Shown here piece after piece: positions 24,949-34,166 of a DNA stretch of 39,329 nt. Below the pieces are notes generated by a model. The model searched no databases. It had not been told where the DNA came from and worked only from the letters and a program-made list of their open reading frames with translations. Every line of letters starts with the position of its first letter. Positions within the stretch are counted from its first letter, which is position 1. A program made the position numbers and the translations under genes. The DNA lies in contig CAZVNZ010000028.1 in NCBI GenBank assembly GCA_964628515.1, positions 1 to 39,329 of the forward strand, read 5' to 3'. Source of the DNA: CAZVNZ01 sp964628515 (GTDB lineage Bacteria > Bacillota > Clostridia > Christensenellales > Christensenellaceae).

Positions 24949-25434
24949 TTATTTTGACTTTTGTTCTAAATTAAGTAACCGCTCTTTTATATTAAGCCCT
25001 CCTGCATACCCTGTTAGACTGCCGTTTTTGCCTATAACTCTGTGGCAGGGCACAATTATGGCTATGGGGTTTTTATTGTTTGCGTTGCCCACCGCTCTGC
25101 AAGCCTTTTCTTTTCCCACCTGTTTTGCAATATCCTCGTAACTGCGTGTTTGTCCATAGGGTATTTGCAACAGTTGTTTGTATACACTTTGCTCAAACTC
25201 TGTGCCTTGCATTTTTAAGGGTAGCACAAACTCCTTGCGCTTGCCTGAAAGATACTCCTTTATTTGCTTTGCACCCTCCTTTATTACCTTGCTTTCAAAA
25301 ACCTTGTGCGTAGGAGATACATGTGGTGTATTCTCTTTATCATCATCACCAAGAAAAAAAACACCTGTAATTTCCTCTAAATGCTCTGTTATGCCTATTT
25401 TGCCTAAAGTAGTTTCGTAATAAAAAATATTCAT
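24949..25434 (-). CDS. ogt: Methylated-DNA-protein cysteine methyltransferase (Ogt)
   Basis: The 161-residue protein has the active-site motif PCHRV (C130), preceded by KACRAVGNANNKNPIAII, and the helix-turn-helix segment YGQTRSYEDIA for DNA binding. It removes methyl groups from O6-methylguanine in a suicide reaction. SD AAGGAAAA precedes the ATG. It sits between the NlpC/P60 gene's terminator and the surface protein gene, and looks like a single-gene unit. Confidence 0.96.
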   Translation of the reverse strand: MNIFYYETTLGKIGITEHLEEITGVFFLGDDDKENTPHVSPTHKVFESKVIKEGAKQIKEYLSGKRKEFVLPLKMQGTEFEQSVYKQLLQIPYGQTRSYEDIAKQVGKEKACRAVGNANNKNPIAIIVPCHRVIGKNGSLTGYAGGLNIKERLLNLEQKSK

Positions 25435-25496
25435 AGCTTTTCCTTTCTGTTGTTTTGGGTTGCTTGTACCTTTAATATACCATTTAAAGCAAAAAA

Positions 25497-25518
25497 AATC
25501 TACGGTTGCCCATAGATT
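25497..25518 (-). terminator. Strong intrinsic terminator after the NlpC/P60 gene
   Basis: On the minus strand AATCTATGG pairs with CCGTAGATT (9 bp, one T-G wobble) around a GCAA tetraloop, and a run of T residues follows at once (25496 downwards). This is a textbook Rho-independent terminator. Confidence 0.9.
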
Positions 25519-25541
25519 TTTTTATTAAGGAGTATGTATTG

Positions 25542-27107
25542 TTAGAATAATCTTTTTGCGCTTATAAAGTTTTTAGTCCAGTATTTAGAGCCCGAAATGT
25601 TGTCGCATATTCTTACTCCGCCGTTTCCGCAGTCTATCATTTGGTCGTTACCCATATAAATTCCTACGTGTCCTTTAAAGCATATTATGTCTCCGGGTTG
25701 CATTTCTGCCATGCTTCCGATTGTTGTATAGCTTGATTTTGCCCATCCGGAAGATGTCATATACCCTATGCCTGTGCCACTTTGGTTAAGTGCGTAATAC
25801 ACAAATCCGGAGCAGTCAAAGGAGTTTGGACCTTTTGCGCCAAGCACATAGGGCTTGCCTAAGTGTTGTTGCGCCGCTTCTATTAATGCTCCTGCTCCGC
25901 CACCGCCTGTAACTTCAGGTGCGGGTGCGGGTGGTGGCTCGGGTGCCGGTGCTTGCTCGGGAGGAGCCGCATCCGGAGCCGGTGCATCTGCCGGTGGTTG
26001 TGCCGTATCCGGTGCCGGTGCATTCTGTGCCGGAGGTGCCTGTGTCGGAGGAGTTTGTGCCGGAGGTGCCGGTGTGGGTGTTGCCTCCTCTGCCGGTGTT
26101 GCCTCGTTTGAGTACAGCACTTCTCTTGTTACACTACCTATATTGCCGTCGTCTGTAAGACCGTTCATCCTTTGGAAGTATTTAACCGCCGACTCTGTTT
26201 CTGTACCAAAATAGCCTGTCACTTCAATAGGGTATTTTAGTTCTTTTAATCTTGTTTGAAGATTTTCCACATCCACGCCGTCCGCTCCCAAAGAAACGGT
26301 GTATTTCTTGGCATCGTCGGAATACAGTGCCTTTAAGGTGTTTTCGCTTGCAATACCGTCTATGGTTAAGTCGTGCTTGCGTTGGAAAAATTTAACCGCA
26401 TTGGCTGTAAAATCTCCGTAATGTTGTGTGGTTTCGTCAAGTTGCAAGTAGTCTAAATCCATTAGTCTTTGCTGTAAATCCGCAACATATGGGGAGTCTA
26501 CTCCGCTTTTTAAACCTGCCGCTATCATATTGGCAATTTTTTGCTCTTTTTCGCTTAGTACAGGTGCTTTTGACTGTAATGCCTGTTGAGTTGCATCCTC
26601 TTTTGATGTCAAATTAGCTGTGGGTGCTTCGCTAATGCTGCCCTCGGATTGTGCCACTACACCTTCCGCAGTTGCTTGAGGCTCTCCCGAAACTGTGGAA
26701 GTCTCCTCCGTTTCTGTCAAGGCTCCGTTGGATGTCTGCTCTGTTTTTTCTTCGAGAACGGGGACAACCCCTTCATTAACTACATTATTTGCTTCTACTG
26801 TTTTTACTTCGCTTGCTTTAACCGCAACTTCTTCTTGGGGTTTTACTTCGTTTCCGTATGCCGCCGTAGTTATTGCCATTGGTACCATTACCGCTGCTAA
26901 AACAACGGAAGTAACAAGTACAGACCTTTTTTTGTTTACTCTGTAAGCAAATTTTTTCTTTTGAATCTCTTTAGGTGCCTGCACTATTGGTGCATCCGCA
27001 TTATAGCTTGTCGCCTTATTACGTCTGTTTCTAAGAGATGTCCTTTTTGGTGCTTCGTAGGTAAAAAAGTCTGCAACTTTGGTAAAAATACCGTTAATAA
27101 ACTTCAC
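25542..27107 (-). CDS. NlpC/P60 cell-wall endopeptidase with two peptidoglycan-binding domains
   Basis: 521 residues from GTG 27107, chosen because AGGAGG lies 7 bp upstream; the frame stays open to 27161 but has no SD there. Residues 1-60 are basic and likely cytoplasmic, followed by a TM or signal-anchor (about 61-83). A long acidic low-complexity region comes next, then two PG_binding_1 domains (about 204-262 and 273-332), a Pro/Ala-rich linker (about 335-400) and an NlpC/P60 domain. Catalytic C432 is in NSFDCSGFVYYAL and H480 in GHVGIYMG, with a polar third residue near MIDCGNG. It cleaves stem peptides of peptidoglycan outside the cell. The unusually long basic N-terminus before the TM is odd for a plain signal peptide. 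Confidence 0.93.
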   Translation of the reverse strand: MKFINGIFTKVADFFTYEAPKRTSLRNRRNKATSYNADAPIVQAPKEIQKKKFAYRVNKKRSVLVTSVVLAAVMVPMAITTAAYGNEVKPQEEVAVKASEVKTVEANNVVNEGVVPVLEEKTEQTSNGALTETEETSTVSGEPQATAEGVVAQSEGSISEAPTANLTSKEDATQQALQSKAPVLSEKEQKIANMIAAGLKSGVDSPYVADLQQRLMDLDYLQLDETTQHYGDFTANAVKFFQRKHDLTIDGIASENTLKALYSDDAKKYTVSLGADGVDVENLQTRLKELKYPIEVTGYFGTETESAVKYFQRMNGLTDDGNIGSVTREVLYSNEATPAEEATPTPAPPAQTPPTQAPPAQNAPAPDTAQPPADAPAPDAAPPEQAPAPEPPPAPAPEVTGGGGAGALIEAAQQHLGKPYVLGAKGPNSFDCSGFVYYALNQSGTGIGYMTSSGWAKSSYTTIGSMAEMQPGDIICFKGHVGIYMGNDQMIDCGNGGVRICDNISGSKYWTKNFISAKRLF

Positions 27108-27180
27108 TTTTTTCCTCCTGTTTGTTATTTTTACGAGTTTATTTGCTTTAATTTCATACAATTAATAAATTCGTAATAAA

Positions 27181-27209
27181 ATCTTAACATATCGAAGGGG
27201 GATTTGCAA
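27181..27209 (-). promoter_or_regulatory. Promoter of the NlpC/P60 gene
   Basis: TTGCAA (27204-27209), 17-bp spacer, TAAGAT (27181-27186) on the minus strand. The predicted leader is about 65 bases to GTG 27107, which supports that start. Confidence 0.7.
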
Positions 27210-27250
27210 GGGTAAATTGTAAACAAATTGTAACAATTCTTAACAATTTA

Positions 27251-27279
27251 AAAAGACATATTAGTGTAATATGCCTTTT
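27251..27279 (-). terminator. Terminator of the yybS-to-FGGY kinase operon
   Basis: On the minus strand AAAAGGCATATTA pairs with TAATATGTCTTTT (13 bp, one G-T wobble) around a 3-base loop, followed by TTTAAATT. It lies 44 bp after the kinase stop. The rest of the 27108-27322 gap is the NlpC/P60 promoter and AT-rich filler. Confidence 0.75.
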
Positions 27280-27322
27280 AATAGGTTTTTTTGCCTTATA
27301 ATTATGAATAAAATATTAACAA

Positions 27323-28831
27323 TCAATAGTATTCGGTAAAAACTTTGCTTAATCCGTCGAATATTTCTTTATAAATTTTAAAGTTTTCTTCGTAGATTTT
27401 TGCGTTTTGCTCGGTGGGCAAATCTTCTCCGCATACTTTATTAAATACATTTGCATCCTCGAAACTTTTATAAACTCCAACCCCTACTCCACCTATTATT
27501 GCCGCCCCCATAGATGTGGCTTCTTCTAAATTGTTTGGGTAGGTTAGCTTCATATTATATATATCCGCCATTATTTTTCTCCAAACCTCTCCTTTTGCGC
27601 CACCCCCTATTACAAGCATATCTTCTATATTTGTGTGCTCTTTAAATATGTTTAGTATCCACTTTAGGTTGTAGCCTGCCCCTTCTAAGACCGCTCTTAG
27701 CATATCTCCCTTTGTGGTTTCTATGCCCATTCCCACAAAGGATGCCCTAAGTTTGCTTGTCCAATGTGGGCATCTTTCCCCCATTAAATAGGGTAGGAAA
27801 AATACTCCCTTTGCACCTGCTTCCGATTTTTTTATGAGGTCGTTTACCATTTCATAGTTTGTTTCTATATCTATTAAGCTGTTGTCAAATAGCTGTTCTT
27901 TTGCCCATTTGTAGCTTGTGCCTAAGGTTTGCATTACCCCTATTACGTGGTATTTTCCCCTAAAGGCATGACACCAAGAGTCTACACGGAGTTTTTCGTC
28001 TATCATAGGTTTTTGTGTAGTAGTACCTATCCAGCCCGATGTACCAAGACAAGTGTAAGTGCTTCCTACATTAATAGAGCCTGCTCCCACCGCCGCCGCA
28101 ATGCCGTCTCCTGCGCCTATTACAACTGGTGTGCCCTCGCCGATTCCCGTAAGCTCCTCCGCTTTTTTTGTTACGCACCCTATTACCGCCGTGGATTCGT
28201 AAGGTGTTGGCATAATGCACTCGTCTATCCCCATTGCGTCTAATAGCTGTGCATCCCACTCATAACTGTTTAAATTAAACAAATTTGTGCCCGAGGCATC
28301 CGAGTAATCGGTTGCCACCACCCCTGTTAGCATATAGGCAAGGTAATCTTTGGTATTTAGCACTTTGTAAATTTCCTTGTAAATATCCGGTTGATTTTCC
28401 TTTATCCACATAATTTTAGGGCCTGCAAATACCGGACTCATTCTGTGCCCTGTTTTTTCGTACCCCTCTTTAGCACCCACCTTTTCCACTACCTCAAGTG
28501 CCTGTTTTTCCGAGCGTTGATCACAATAAATAATTGAGTTTCTAAGGACTTCCCCACTTTTGTTTATACAGGTTACGCTTTGCATTTGCCCTGTAAAACA
28601 AACGGCGGATATTGCCTTTTTATCTATATCTTTTAGTAATTCTTTAGAGCAGGCACAAACGCTGGCAAAAAGCTCTGTTGGGTCTTGCTCTGCCCATGTA
28701 AAGTTGGAGTAATATGTATTATATGGCTTAACAATGCTTTTTATTAGCCGTCCGTCCGTTGCAAACAATGTGGATTTATTACCCGAGGTGCCCACATCGT
28801 GAGCAAGTAGATATTTAGTCGTAGAAGTCAC
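27323..28831 (-). CDS. FGGY-family carbohydrate kinase, xylulokinase-like
   Basis: 502 residues from GTG 28831, with AAGGAA about 10 bp upstream. The N-terminal ATP-site motif DVGTSGNKSTLF (12-23), FTGQM, IIYCDQRS, a GAGDGIAAAVGAG segment and a C-terminal GGGAKGEVWRKIMADI mark the FGGY kinase fold. The pattern is closest to xylulokinase, which makes xylulose 5-phosphate from ATP and xylulose, but related pentulose or hexulose kinases cannot be ruled out. It overlaps the GNAT gene by 17 bp. It is the last gene of an operon that otherwise holds replication and signalling genes, and there is no pentose isomerase or transporter nearby. Confidence 0.88.
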   Translation of the reverse strand: MTSTTKYLLAHDVGTSGNKSTLFATDGRLIKSIVKPYNTYYSNFTWAEQDPTELFASVCACSKELLKDIDKKAISAVCFTGQMQSVTCINKSGEVLRNSIIYCDQRSEKQALEVVEKVGAKEGYEKTGHRMSPVFAGPKIMWIKENQPDIYKEIYKVLNTKDYLAYMLTGVVATDYSDASGTNLFNLNSYEWDAQLLDAMGIDECIMPTPYESTAVIGCVTKKAEELTGIGEGTPVVIGAGDGIAAAVGAGSINVGSTYTCLGTSGWIGTTTQKPMIDEKLRVDSWCHAFRGKYHVIGVMQTLGTSYKWAKEQLFDNSLIDIETNYEMVNDLIKKSEAGAKGVFFLPYLMGERCPHWTSKLRASFVGMGIETTKGDMLRAVLEGAGYNLKWILNIFKEHTNIEDMLVIGGGAKGEVWRKIMADIYNMKLTYPNNLEEATSMGAAIIGGVGVGVYKSFEDANVFNKVCGEDLPTEQNAKIYEENFKIYKEIFDGLSKVFTEYY

Positions 28832-29297
28832 TTATATTTATTTCCTTTCCGCATTTACTTTTTAGAGTTATCTCGTCTTTTGTTATGCTCATAGTTACGT
28901 GGGTTATGCCACTTTGCGTTTCAAAAGGCTGAGATATTACCTTAAAGCCGTATTTTTCATAAAAGGCAACCGTTGGCATTTGTGCATCTATCTTTACAAC
29001 AGACGGAGAAAAGCTAAATACTTTAACAAGCAAAAGCCTTACAAGTAAATCCCCCAAATACTGCCCTCTGAACTCTTTAAGTACGCAAATTCTACCTAAT
29101 CTGAAGGTTTTTGCGTCGTGGTATATCCGCCCTGTTGCCACAGGTTTTTCGTCTACATACAAAATTAAGTTGATACTTTGGGTATCATACGCATCTTGCT
29201 CTATATCTATGGGCACATTTTGCTCTTCCACAAACACTTTTTTGCGCACGTATAAAGCATCCTCGCTAACTGAGTTTATCCAAAGGTTTGTTATCAT
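28815..29297 (-). CDS. GNAT N-acetyltransferase, ElaA-like
   Basis: A 160-residue protein with the pattern YVRKKVFVEEQNVP, ATGRIYHD, FRLGRICVLKEFRGQYLGDLLV (the acetyl-CoA pyrophosphate loop) and VAFYEKYGFKVISQPFETQSGITHVTM. This is typical of the ElaA/YjcF group. It transfers acetyl from acetyl-CoA to an unknown amine. The last about 20 residues (LKSKCGKEINISDFYD) extend past the usual fold. The ATG overlaps the dnaB stop as ATGA, and its end overlaps the kinase start. Confidence 0.88.
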   Translation of the reverse strand: MITNLWINSVSEDALYVRKKVFVEEQNVPIDIEQDAYDTQSINLILYVDEKPVATGRIYHDAKTFRLGRICVLKEFRGQYLGDLLVRLLLVKVFSFSPSVVKIDAQMPTVAFYEKYGFKVISQPFETQSGITHVTMSITKDEITLKSKCGKEINISDFYD

Positions 29298-30661
29298 GCT
29301 TCTACCTCATCATCACGAATAAAAGCAAGCTCCACATATTTTGTGTACTCTCCGTGCCATTGTACTTGAATACTGCCTGTAGGACCGTTTCTTTGTTTTG
29401 CAATTATAATACGTGCTTTGCCCTTGTTTTCCACTTCGTTTTCCTCTGCGTTATAATAATCCTCCCTTTGGAGAAAGATTACCACGTCTGCGTCCTGCTC
29501 TATTGTGCCCGACTCTCTTAAATGCGAGAGTTTTGGGTATTTATTGTCCTTGCTTTCGCTGGCACGGGAAAGCTGAGACAAAAGCAAAATAGGAATATCC
29601 AACTCTTTTGCCATTATTTTTAATGCACGGGTGATTTGGGCAATTTCCTGCACCCTGTTTTCGTGCCTTGAGCTACCCTGCATAAGTTGCAAGTAGTCTA
29701 TGGCTATAAGCCCAAGCCCGTGTTGTTTTTTAAGTCTGTGCGCCTTTGCAAGCATTTGTGTAACATTAATTGTTGCGCTGTCGTCTATATACAAAGGAGC
29801 GCTTGAAAGCATTTTTACAGACTCCGCAAGCTGTGTAAAATCCTTTGCCGTTAGCTTTCCCTGTCTGATATTTTGAGAATCCACCCTTGCGTGTGCGCAC
29901 AAAAGCCTTGTGGCAAGCTGGTCGTAAGACATCTCCAAGGAAAACACCAACGCCGGTACATTTTTTGCCATAACCACGTGTTCTACAATATTCATGGCAA
30001 AACTGGTTTTACCCATGCCCGGACGCCCTGCAATTACTATAAGTTGAGTGCCCTGCAAACCCGAGAGCTGTTTATCCATAAGTGGAAAGCCTGTGGGCAA
30101 ACCCATTATGCCCTCTTTTGCCTGCATAGCCTCGCTTATTTTAATGTAGCTTTCCTGCAATGCTTTTTTTATGTGAATTACGGTGCTTTTAGAATCGTTT
30201 ACCGCTATTTTGTAGATTTCGTCCCCTGCTCTGCCTAAAATGGTGTCTGCATCGTCCTCGCTGAAATAGCAGTCGTCCGAGATTTTTATACTTGCGTTTA
30301 TTAGTTTTCTAAGCTCGGATTTTTCGTATACTATGTTGATGTAGTGCTCTAAATTGGCGTAAGAGGGCAAGTCCAAGGTTAGGTTTGCAAGGTACTCCAA
30401 AGTACCCTCTCTAACCTTGCCCGTTTGCTCCAATCTTGCGCTTAGGGTTACGTAGTCTACCGCTATGCCACCACTTGTAAGCTCTTCCATTGCGTTAAAA
30501 ATTTCTTGATGCAGGGGGTTATAAAAGTCTGATGCCTTTAGCATTTCTTGAGCGGTGTATACACATTCCTCGTTTAGCATCATGCTTGCTAAAATGGATT
30601 TTTCCGCATCCAGATTTTGTGGCGGTACTTTTTCTTTCCCCGATTTATTGATTATTGGCAT
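29294..30661 (-). CDS. dnaB: Replicative DNA helicase DnaB
   Basis: A 455-residue protein. N-terminal primase-binding domain (about 13-115: PPQNLDAEKSILASMM), then the RecA-like ATPase with Walker A AGRPGMGKTS (211-220), Walker B LIAIDYLQLM and the ESGTIEQDADVVIFLQRE region with the arginine-finger area. It unwinds DNA as a hexamer at the replication fork. The start overlaps the end of rplI by 17 bp, the usual Firmicutes arrangement (called dnaC in Bacillus). Confidence 0.97.
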   Translation of the reverse strand: MPIINKSGKEKVPPQNLDAEKSILASMMLNEECVYTAQEMLKASDFYNPLHQEIFNAMEELTSGGIAVDYVTLSARLEQTGKVREGTLEYLANLTLDLPSYANLEHYINIVYEKSELRKLINASIKISDDCYFSEDDADTILGRAGDEIYKIAVNDSKSTVIHIKKALQESYIKISEAMQAKEGIMGLPTGFPLMDKQLSGLQGTQLIVIAGRPGMGKTSFAMNIVEHVVMAKNVPALVFSLEMSYDQLATRLLCAHARVDSQNIRQGKLTAKDFTQLAESVKMLSSAPLYIDDSATINVTQMLAKAHRLKKQHGLGLIAIDYLQLMQGSSRHENRVQEIAQITRALKIMAKELDIPILLLSQLSRASESKDNKYPKLSHLRESGTIEQDADVVIFLQREDYYNAEENEVENKGKARIIIAKQRNGPTGSIQVQWHGEYTKYVELAFIRDDEVEA

Positions 30662-31097
30662 CTACTACCACTACCTTTATTTTTGTGTTAATTTCTGCAT
30701 AGACTTTAACAGTAGCATCGTACTCCCCAATTTCTTTTATGTTGGGCACACTGAATTTCTTTTTGTCTATTTCTATTTTATGCTCTTCTAAAAGGGCTAT
30801 TGCCACCTCTTTTGCCGTTATGCCCCCAAAAAGTTTGCCGTTTGCACCACATTTTACCGGTATTGTTACAACCATACCGCTCATTTTATCCGCAAGCTCT
30901 TTAGCATCGCTTTTTTCCACTTCTTTTTTGTGTTTTTGTGCGGCTATTGCAATGTTTGCCGCATTAAGATTTTGGGAGGATGCTTCCTTTGCAAGTTTTT
31001 TGGGAAACAAAAAGTTTCTTGCATAACCGTCCGAAACATTTACAATATCTCCTGTTTTGCCCTGTCCTTTTACATCTTGAGTGAGTATTACCTTCAT
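30645..31097 (-). CDS. rplI: 50S ribosomal protein L9
   Basis: A 150-residue protein of normal L9 length. The N-terminal signature MKVILTQDVKGQGKTGDIVNVSDGYARNFLFP binds 23S rRNA, a helical connector follows (about 40-75), and the C-terminal domain contains KLFGGITAKEVAIALL. It starts 2 bp after gdpP and overlaps dnaB. Confidence 0.98.
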   Translation of the reverse strand: MKVILTQDVKGQGKTGDIVNVSDGYARNFLFPKKLAKEASSQNLNAANIAIAAQKHKKEVEKSDAKELADKMSGMVVTIPVKCGANGKLFGGITAKEVAIALLEEHKIEIDKKKFSVPNIKEIGEYDATVKVYAEINTKIKVVVVDANNQ

Positions 31098-31099
31098 AG

Positions 31100-33055
31100 T
31101 TATTTCTCCTTTATGTAGCTTTCAATAGCTAACTTTAGCTTTTCTTTTATAAACTCTATATCTGCATCTCTAAATTGTGCGCCTGCAATGGTGGCGTGGC
31201 CTCCACCACCCATTTTTTCCAGTATTCTGTGGGCACTTATGCTCCCTAAAGACCGTCCGGAAATCATTACCGTAGTTTCGTGCTTGCACAGTACAAAGGA
31301 TGCTTCTATACCTTTAATGCTTATTAGTGCATCTGCCGCTTGAGCGGATATTAGTTGAGGACTTTTAACATCAGGTGGGCATACGGAAATTGCAATACCG
31401 TTTTTATATACTTCCGCATTTTGCACTATGCTTGCCCGTGCAGCGTAGGACACCAAATCGTCTTGAAACAAATGTTTTATAGATGTGGTGTTTGCCCCTC
31501 TTTGCCTTAAAAAGGATGCCGCTTCAAAGGTTCTTACCCCTGTGTTGTAGGAAAAACCCTTAGTATCTATGGCAATGCCCGAAAGGAGGGTTTCTATTTC
31601 CAAAAACTTTGGCTTTACGTTGTCTCCGAAATACTGAATAATCTCCGTTACCATCTCGGAAGTTGACGAGGCGCTTGGCTCGTGGAGTAGCAGAGTTGCG
31701 TTTTCTATGTGGTTTGTCCCCCTTAAATGATGGTCTATAACCACAATGTTATTTGCTTTTGCCACAAGGGCGGGGGATATGGTAAAGTTTGCAATTTGCG
31801 TATCCACAACAATTAAGAGGCAATGGCCCTCCATACGTGCCAAAGCATCTTGGGGCGATATCAGTACATCGTTATATTCGCTGTCTTTAGCCATTTCCTC
31901 CAGTAAATTTTCTATGGAGTCGTTGGTTTTATCTATTACTATGTACGCCTCTTTTTCTATACCTCTTACGCAGGCAAGCAATCCCAAAGCGGCGCCCATA
32001 CTGTCTAAATCCGGAATTGTATGCCCCATAATATAGATTTTTCCGCATTGCTCCATAAGATTTTTAAGTGCGTTGGAAAACAGCCTAACTTTAACCTTGC
32101 TACGCCTTTCCAAAACATTTTGCACTCCACCGTAAAACTTATATTCTTCATCATCCTTAATAACCGCTTGGTCTCCCCCTCTTGCCAGCGCCAAATCAAG
32201 GGCTTTTTGGGAGTTAATATCCGCAATGGATGTTGTTTTGCCCACCCCTGTGCCAATACTTAGGGTTGGGTTTACTTGGGTGATTTTGCTTTTGATTTTA
32301 CGCACTTCTTCCAAAATAATAAATTTATTTTGCATAAAGTTTGCAATGTATCTTCTTTCCATTACAAGTATATATTTGTCTTTATCGTACTGCTCGTAAA
32401 ATCCACGCACGCTGGTGGTGTGGGTGTTTATAATCCGCTCTATTGCAGACCGTATTTCCGAGTGCTCGCTTTGGTTTGACGACCTTAGCACGTCCTCGTA
32501 GTTGTCAATTTGAATTCTAAGGACGCAGGCTTGCACCTTTTTGCCGAAGTCGGAAGGCTCGTAGGCGCTGTCTACGGCTATAAACCTGTATATTACGTAT
32601 TTTTTTCCACCTTCTTCCGTTTCTACCGTTTCTCTGTAATATATTTTGCCATAAATTTTTATTTTTTTGTCTTTGGTTGGTTTGTTTAACTCGCCTAACA
32701 CTTTAAAGATGTTTTTCCCTGTTGTATGGGTGTTTGCAAGCATTAAAAAGGCAGGGTTATGCCAACATATTTTTCCTTTTGGTGATGTTATTACAGTAGG
32801 AATAGAAACGGAGTTTATATACTTCTCCAGTTTTTCGCTACAATTTGTAAGCACTTTTGCCGCAATGTAGAAGGCTTTTTCCTTTATATATGTAGATATT
32901 CCGAAATATGCAAAGGCAACACAAAAAATAACTACAATGGCAATGTACTTAATAGCCTCGCTTTCGTTTATCATCATTACGGTTACGGCGGCAACAAGCA
33001 GTAGTATAAACACTATAAAATCCCATGTTAAGTAATTGATTTTCGCTTTTTTCAT
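31100..33055 (-). CDS. gdpP: Cyclic-di-AMP phosphodiesterase GdpP
   Basis: A 651-residue protein. Two TM helices (about 11-29 and 37-55), a PAS-like domain (about 75-160), a degenerate GGDEF domain (about 175-305, with SIGTG and ARGGDQAV in place of GGDEF), a DHH phosphoesterase domain (about 335-500) and DHHA1 ending in MGGGGHATIAGAQF. Manganese ligands are intact: H345, D349, D351 in GHTIPDLDSMG, D418 and DHH 441-443. It hydrolyses c-di-AMP to pApA and so affects potassium, osmotic and wall homeostasis. It starts 12 bp after yybS and runs into rplI. Confidence 0.96.
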   Translation of the reverse strand: MKKAKINYLTWDFIVFILLLVAAVTVMMINESEAIKYIAIVVIFCVAFAYFGISTYIKEKAFYIAAKVLTNCSEKLEKYINSVSIPTVITSPKGKICWHNPAFLMLANTHTTGKNIFKVLGELNKPTKDKKIKIYGKIYYRETVETEEGGKKYVIYRFIAVDSAYEPSDFGKKVQACVLRIQIDNYEDVLRSSNQSEHSEIRSAIERIINTHTTSVRGFYEQYDKDKYILVMERRYIANFMQNKFIILEEVRKIKSKITQVNPTLSIGTGVGKTTSIADINSQKALDLALARGGDQAVIKDDEEYKFYGGVQNVLERRSKVKVRLFSNALKNLMEQCGKIYIMGHTIPDLDSMGAALGLLACVRGIEKEAYIVIDKTNDSIENLLEEMAKDSEYNDVLISPQDALARMEGHCLLIVVDTQIANFTISPALVAKANNIVVIDHHLRGTNHIENATLLLHEPSASSTSEMVTEIIQYFGDNVKPKFLEIETLLSGIAIDTKGFSYNTGVRTFEAASFLRQRGANTTSIKHLFQDDLVSYAARASIVQNAEVYKNGIAISVCPPDVKSPQLISAQAADALISIKGIEASFVLCKHETTVMISGRSLGSISAHRILEKMGGGGHATIAGAQFRDADIEFIKEKLKLAIESYIKEK

Positions 33056-33067
33056 TAATTTCCCCGT

Positions 33068-34096
33068 TTAATCTTCCTGTTGTAAATTCCTTTGTCTTAT
33101 TTTTATTATCTGCTCAAAAATACCTATCCACATATAAATATTTATTACGTACAACAACACAAAGGTTACTATAATTATAACCCATCTTACCGCTGTTATA
33201 TCTATTTTTTTCTTAAGCAACCAATCTATAAGCGCCATGCCCTGCAAGCTGAAAATTACAGTTGTAAAGCCGTTTACTATGGAGCTTACCACAGAAAAAT
33301 TGCTTAAATTCATAATTACCCCTATCCACGAAATAAACAAAAACACTATTAAAAACGTGCCGAAGTGGGAGGGTATTGCAAGGTCTGCAAATGGCTTCAT
33401 ATCGTACTTTGGCGGTTTTTGCTTTTTTAGTATATTTCCACAAATTATTACGTTTATTATGCCAAAAAATGCACATACAGAGCTTAGCAGGTTGGGCATT
33501 ATTAAAGCTAAAATTTCTCTGTAATTTCGCACTACCGCTTTTATCATAAAATTTACGTTTAGGGTGGTATCTGTTAGGGTTTTTAAGTCCGCAACCCCCG
33601 ATAACATATAGTTAGACATTACATACATTAGCCTTGTGCCTTGCTCGTCTACCCTCATTGCCTCCTCTAACCCTTTAACTATAAGCTCGTTTAGGGTGGA
33701 GCCGTATACTGCCGGTATTACAAATACCATTATCATCACCCCTAAAATTACGCCAATAAGGCTTAGGGCAAAAGATTTGTACAGCTCCGTTTTTTTGTGC
33801 AAAGCATAGCCCAAAAACAAACTCCAAGGTACAAGGGCAAGTGTTATTAGCAAACCTACGGGTACGCCCGTTAAAAAGCAGGCTACTATTCCAAAAATCG
33901 CAACACCTATTGCCCCAAGAATAATGTCGTGTTTTGCCGTTAAATAGGTGTATAGTGCAGGTATTGCAAAAATTCCTATTGCAAAAAAGCCTAAGTTTAC
34001 CTTTATACATAAAACAAACAGTATTAGCGCAACAAAGCTTGTAATTAACAAGTCTTTTAGACGATTTTCCGTTTTCTCCATAAAATTTGCAGCCAA
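33068..34096 (-). CDS. yybS: YybS-family DUF2232 membrane protein
   Basis: 342 residues with about eight TM helices and a short loop region in the middle (VKGLEEAMRVDEQGTRLMYVMS), the layout of YybS/DUF2232. TTG 34096 is chosen because AGAGGA is 5-6 bp upstream; an ATG at 34081 has no SD. Its position directly before gdpP, rplI and dnaB is the classic Bacillus order. Function unknown; the conserved linkage to GdpP suggests a membrane partner or transporter role (inference). Confidence 0.88.
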   Translation of the reverse strand: MAANFMEKTENRLKDLLITSFVALILFVLCIKVNLGFFAIGIFAIPALYTYLTAKHDIILGAIGVAIFGIVACFLTGVPVGLLITLALVPWSLFLGYALHKKTELYKSFALSLIGVILGVMIMVFVIPAVYGSTLNELIVKGLEEAMRVDEQGTRLMYVMSNYMLSGVADLKTLTDTTLNVNFMIKAVVRNYREILALIMPNLLSSVCAFFGIINVIICGNILKKQKPPKYDMKPFADLAIPSHFGTFLIVFLFISWIGVIMNLSNFSVVSSIVNGFTTVIFSLQGMALIDWLLKKKIDITAVRWVIIIVTFVLLYVINIYMWIGIFEQIIKIRQRNLQQED

Positions 34097-34137
34097 ATTA
34101 TTCCTCTTTTCCGTAATTATAACTTCTGTATATATAT

Positions 34138-34166
34138 ATTATAGTAATAATTGGATAAAAGGTCAA
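34138..34166 (-). promoter_or_regulatory. Promoter of the yybS-gdpP-rplI-dnaB operon
   Basis: TTGACC (34161-34166), 17-bp spacer and TATAAT (34138-34143) on the minus strand, about 42 bp before TTG 34096. Confidence 0.8.

Noticed and set aside
25855..26214. 119-codon plus-strand frame rich in Gly/Ala/Val
   Set aside because: It is the antisense of the Pro/Ala-rich linker of the NlpC/P60 protein, with no SD and extreme low complexity.
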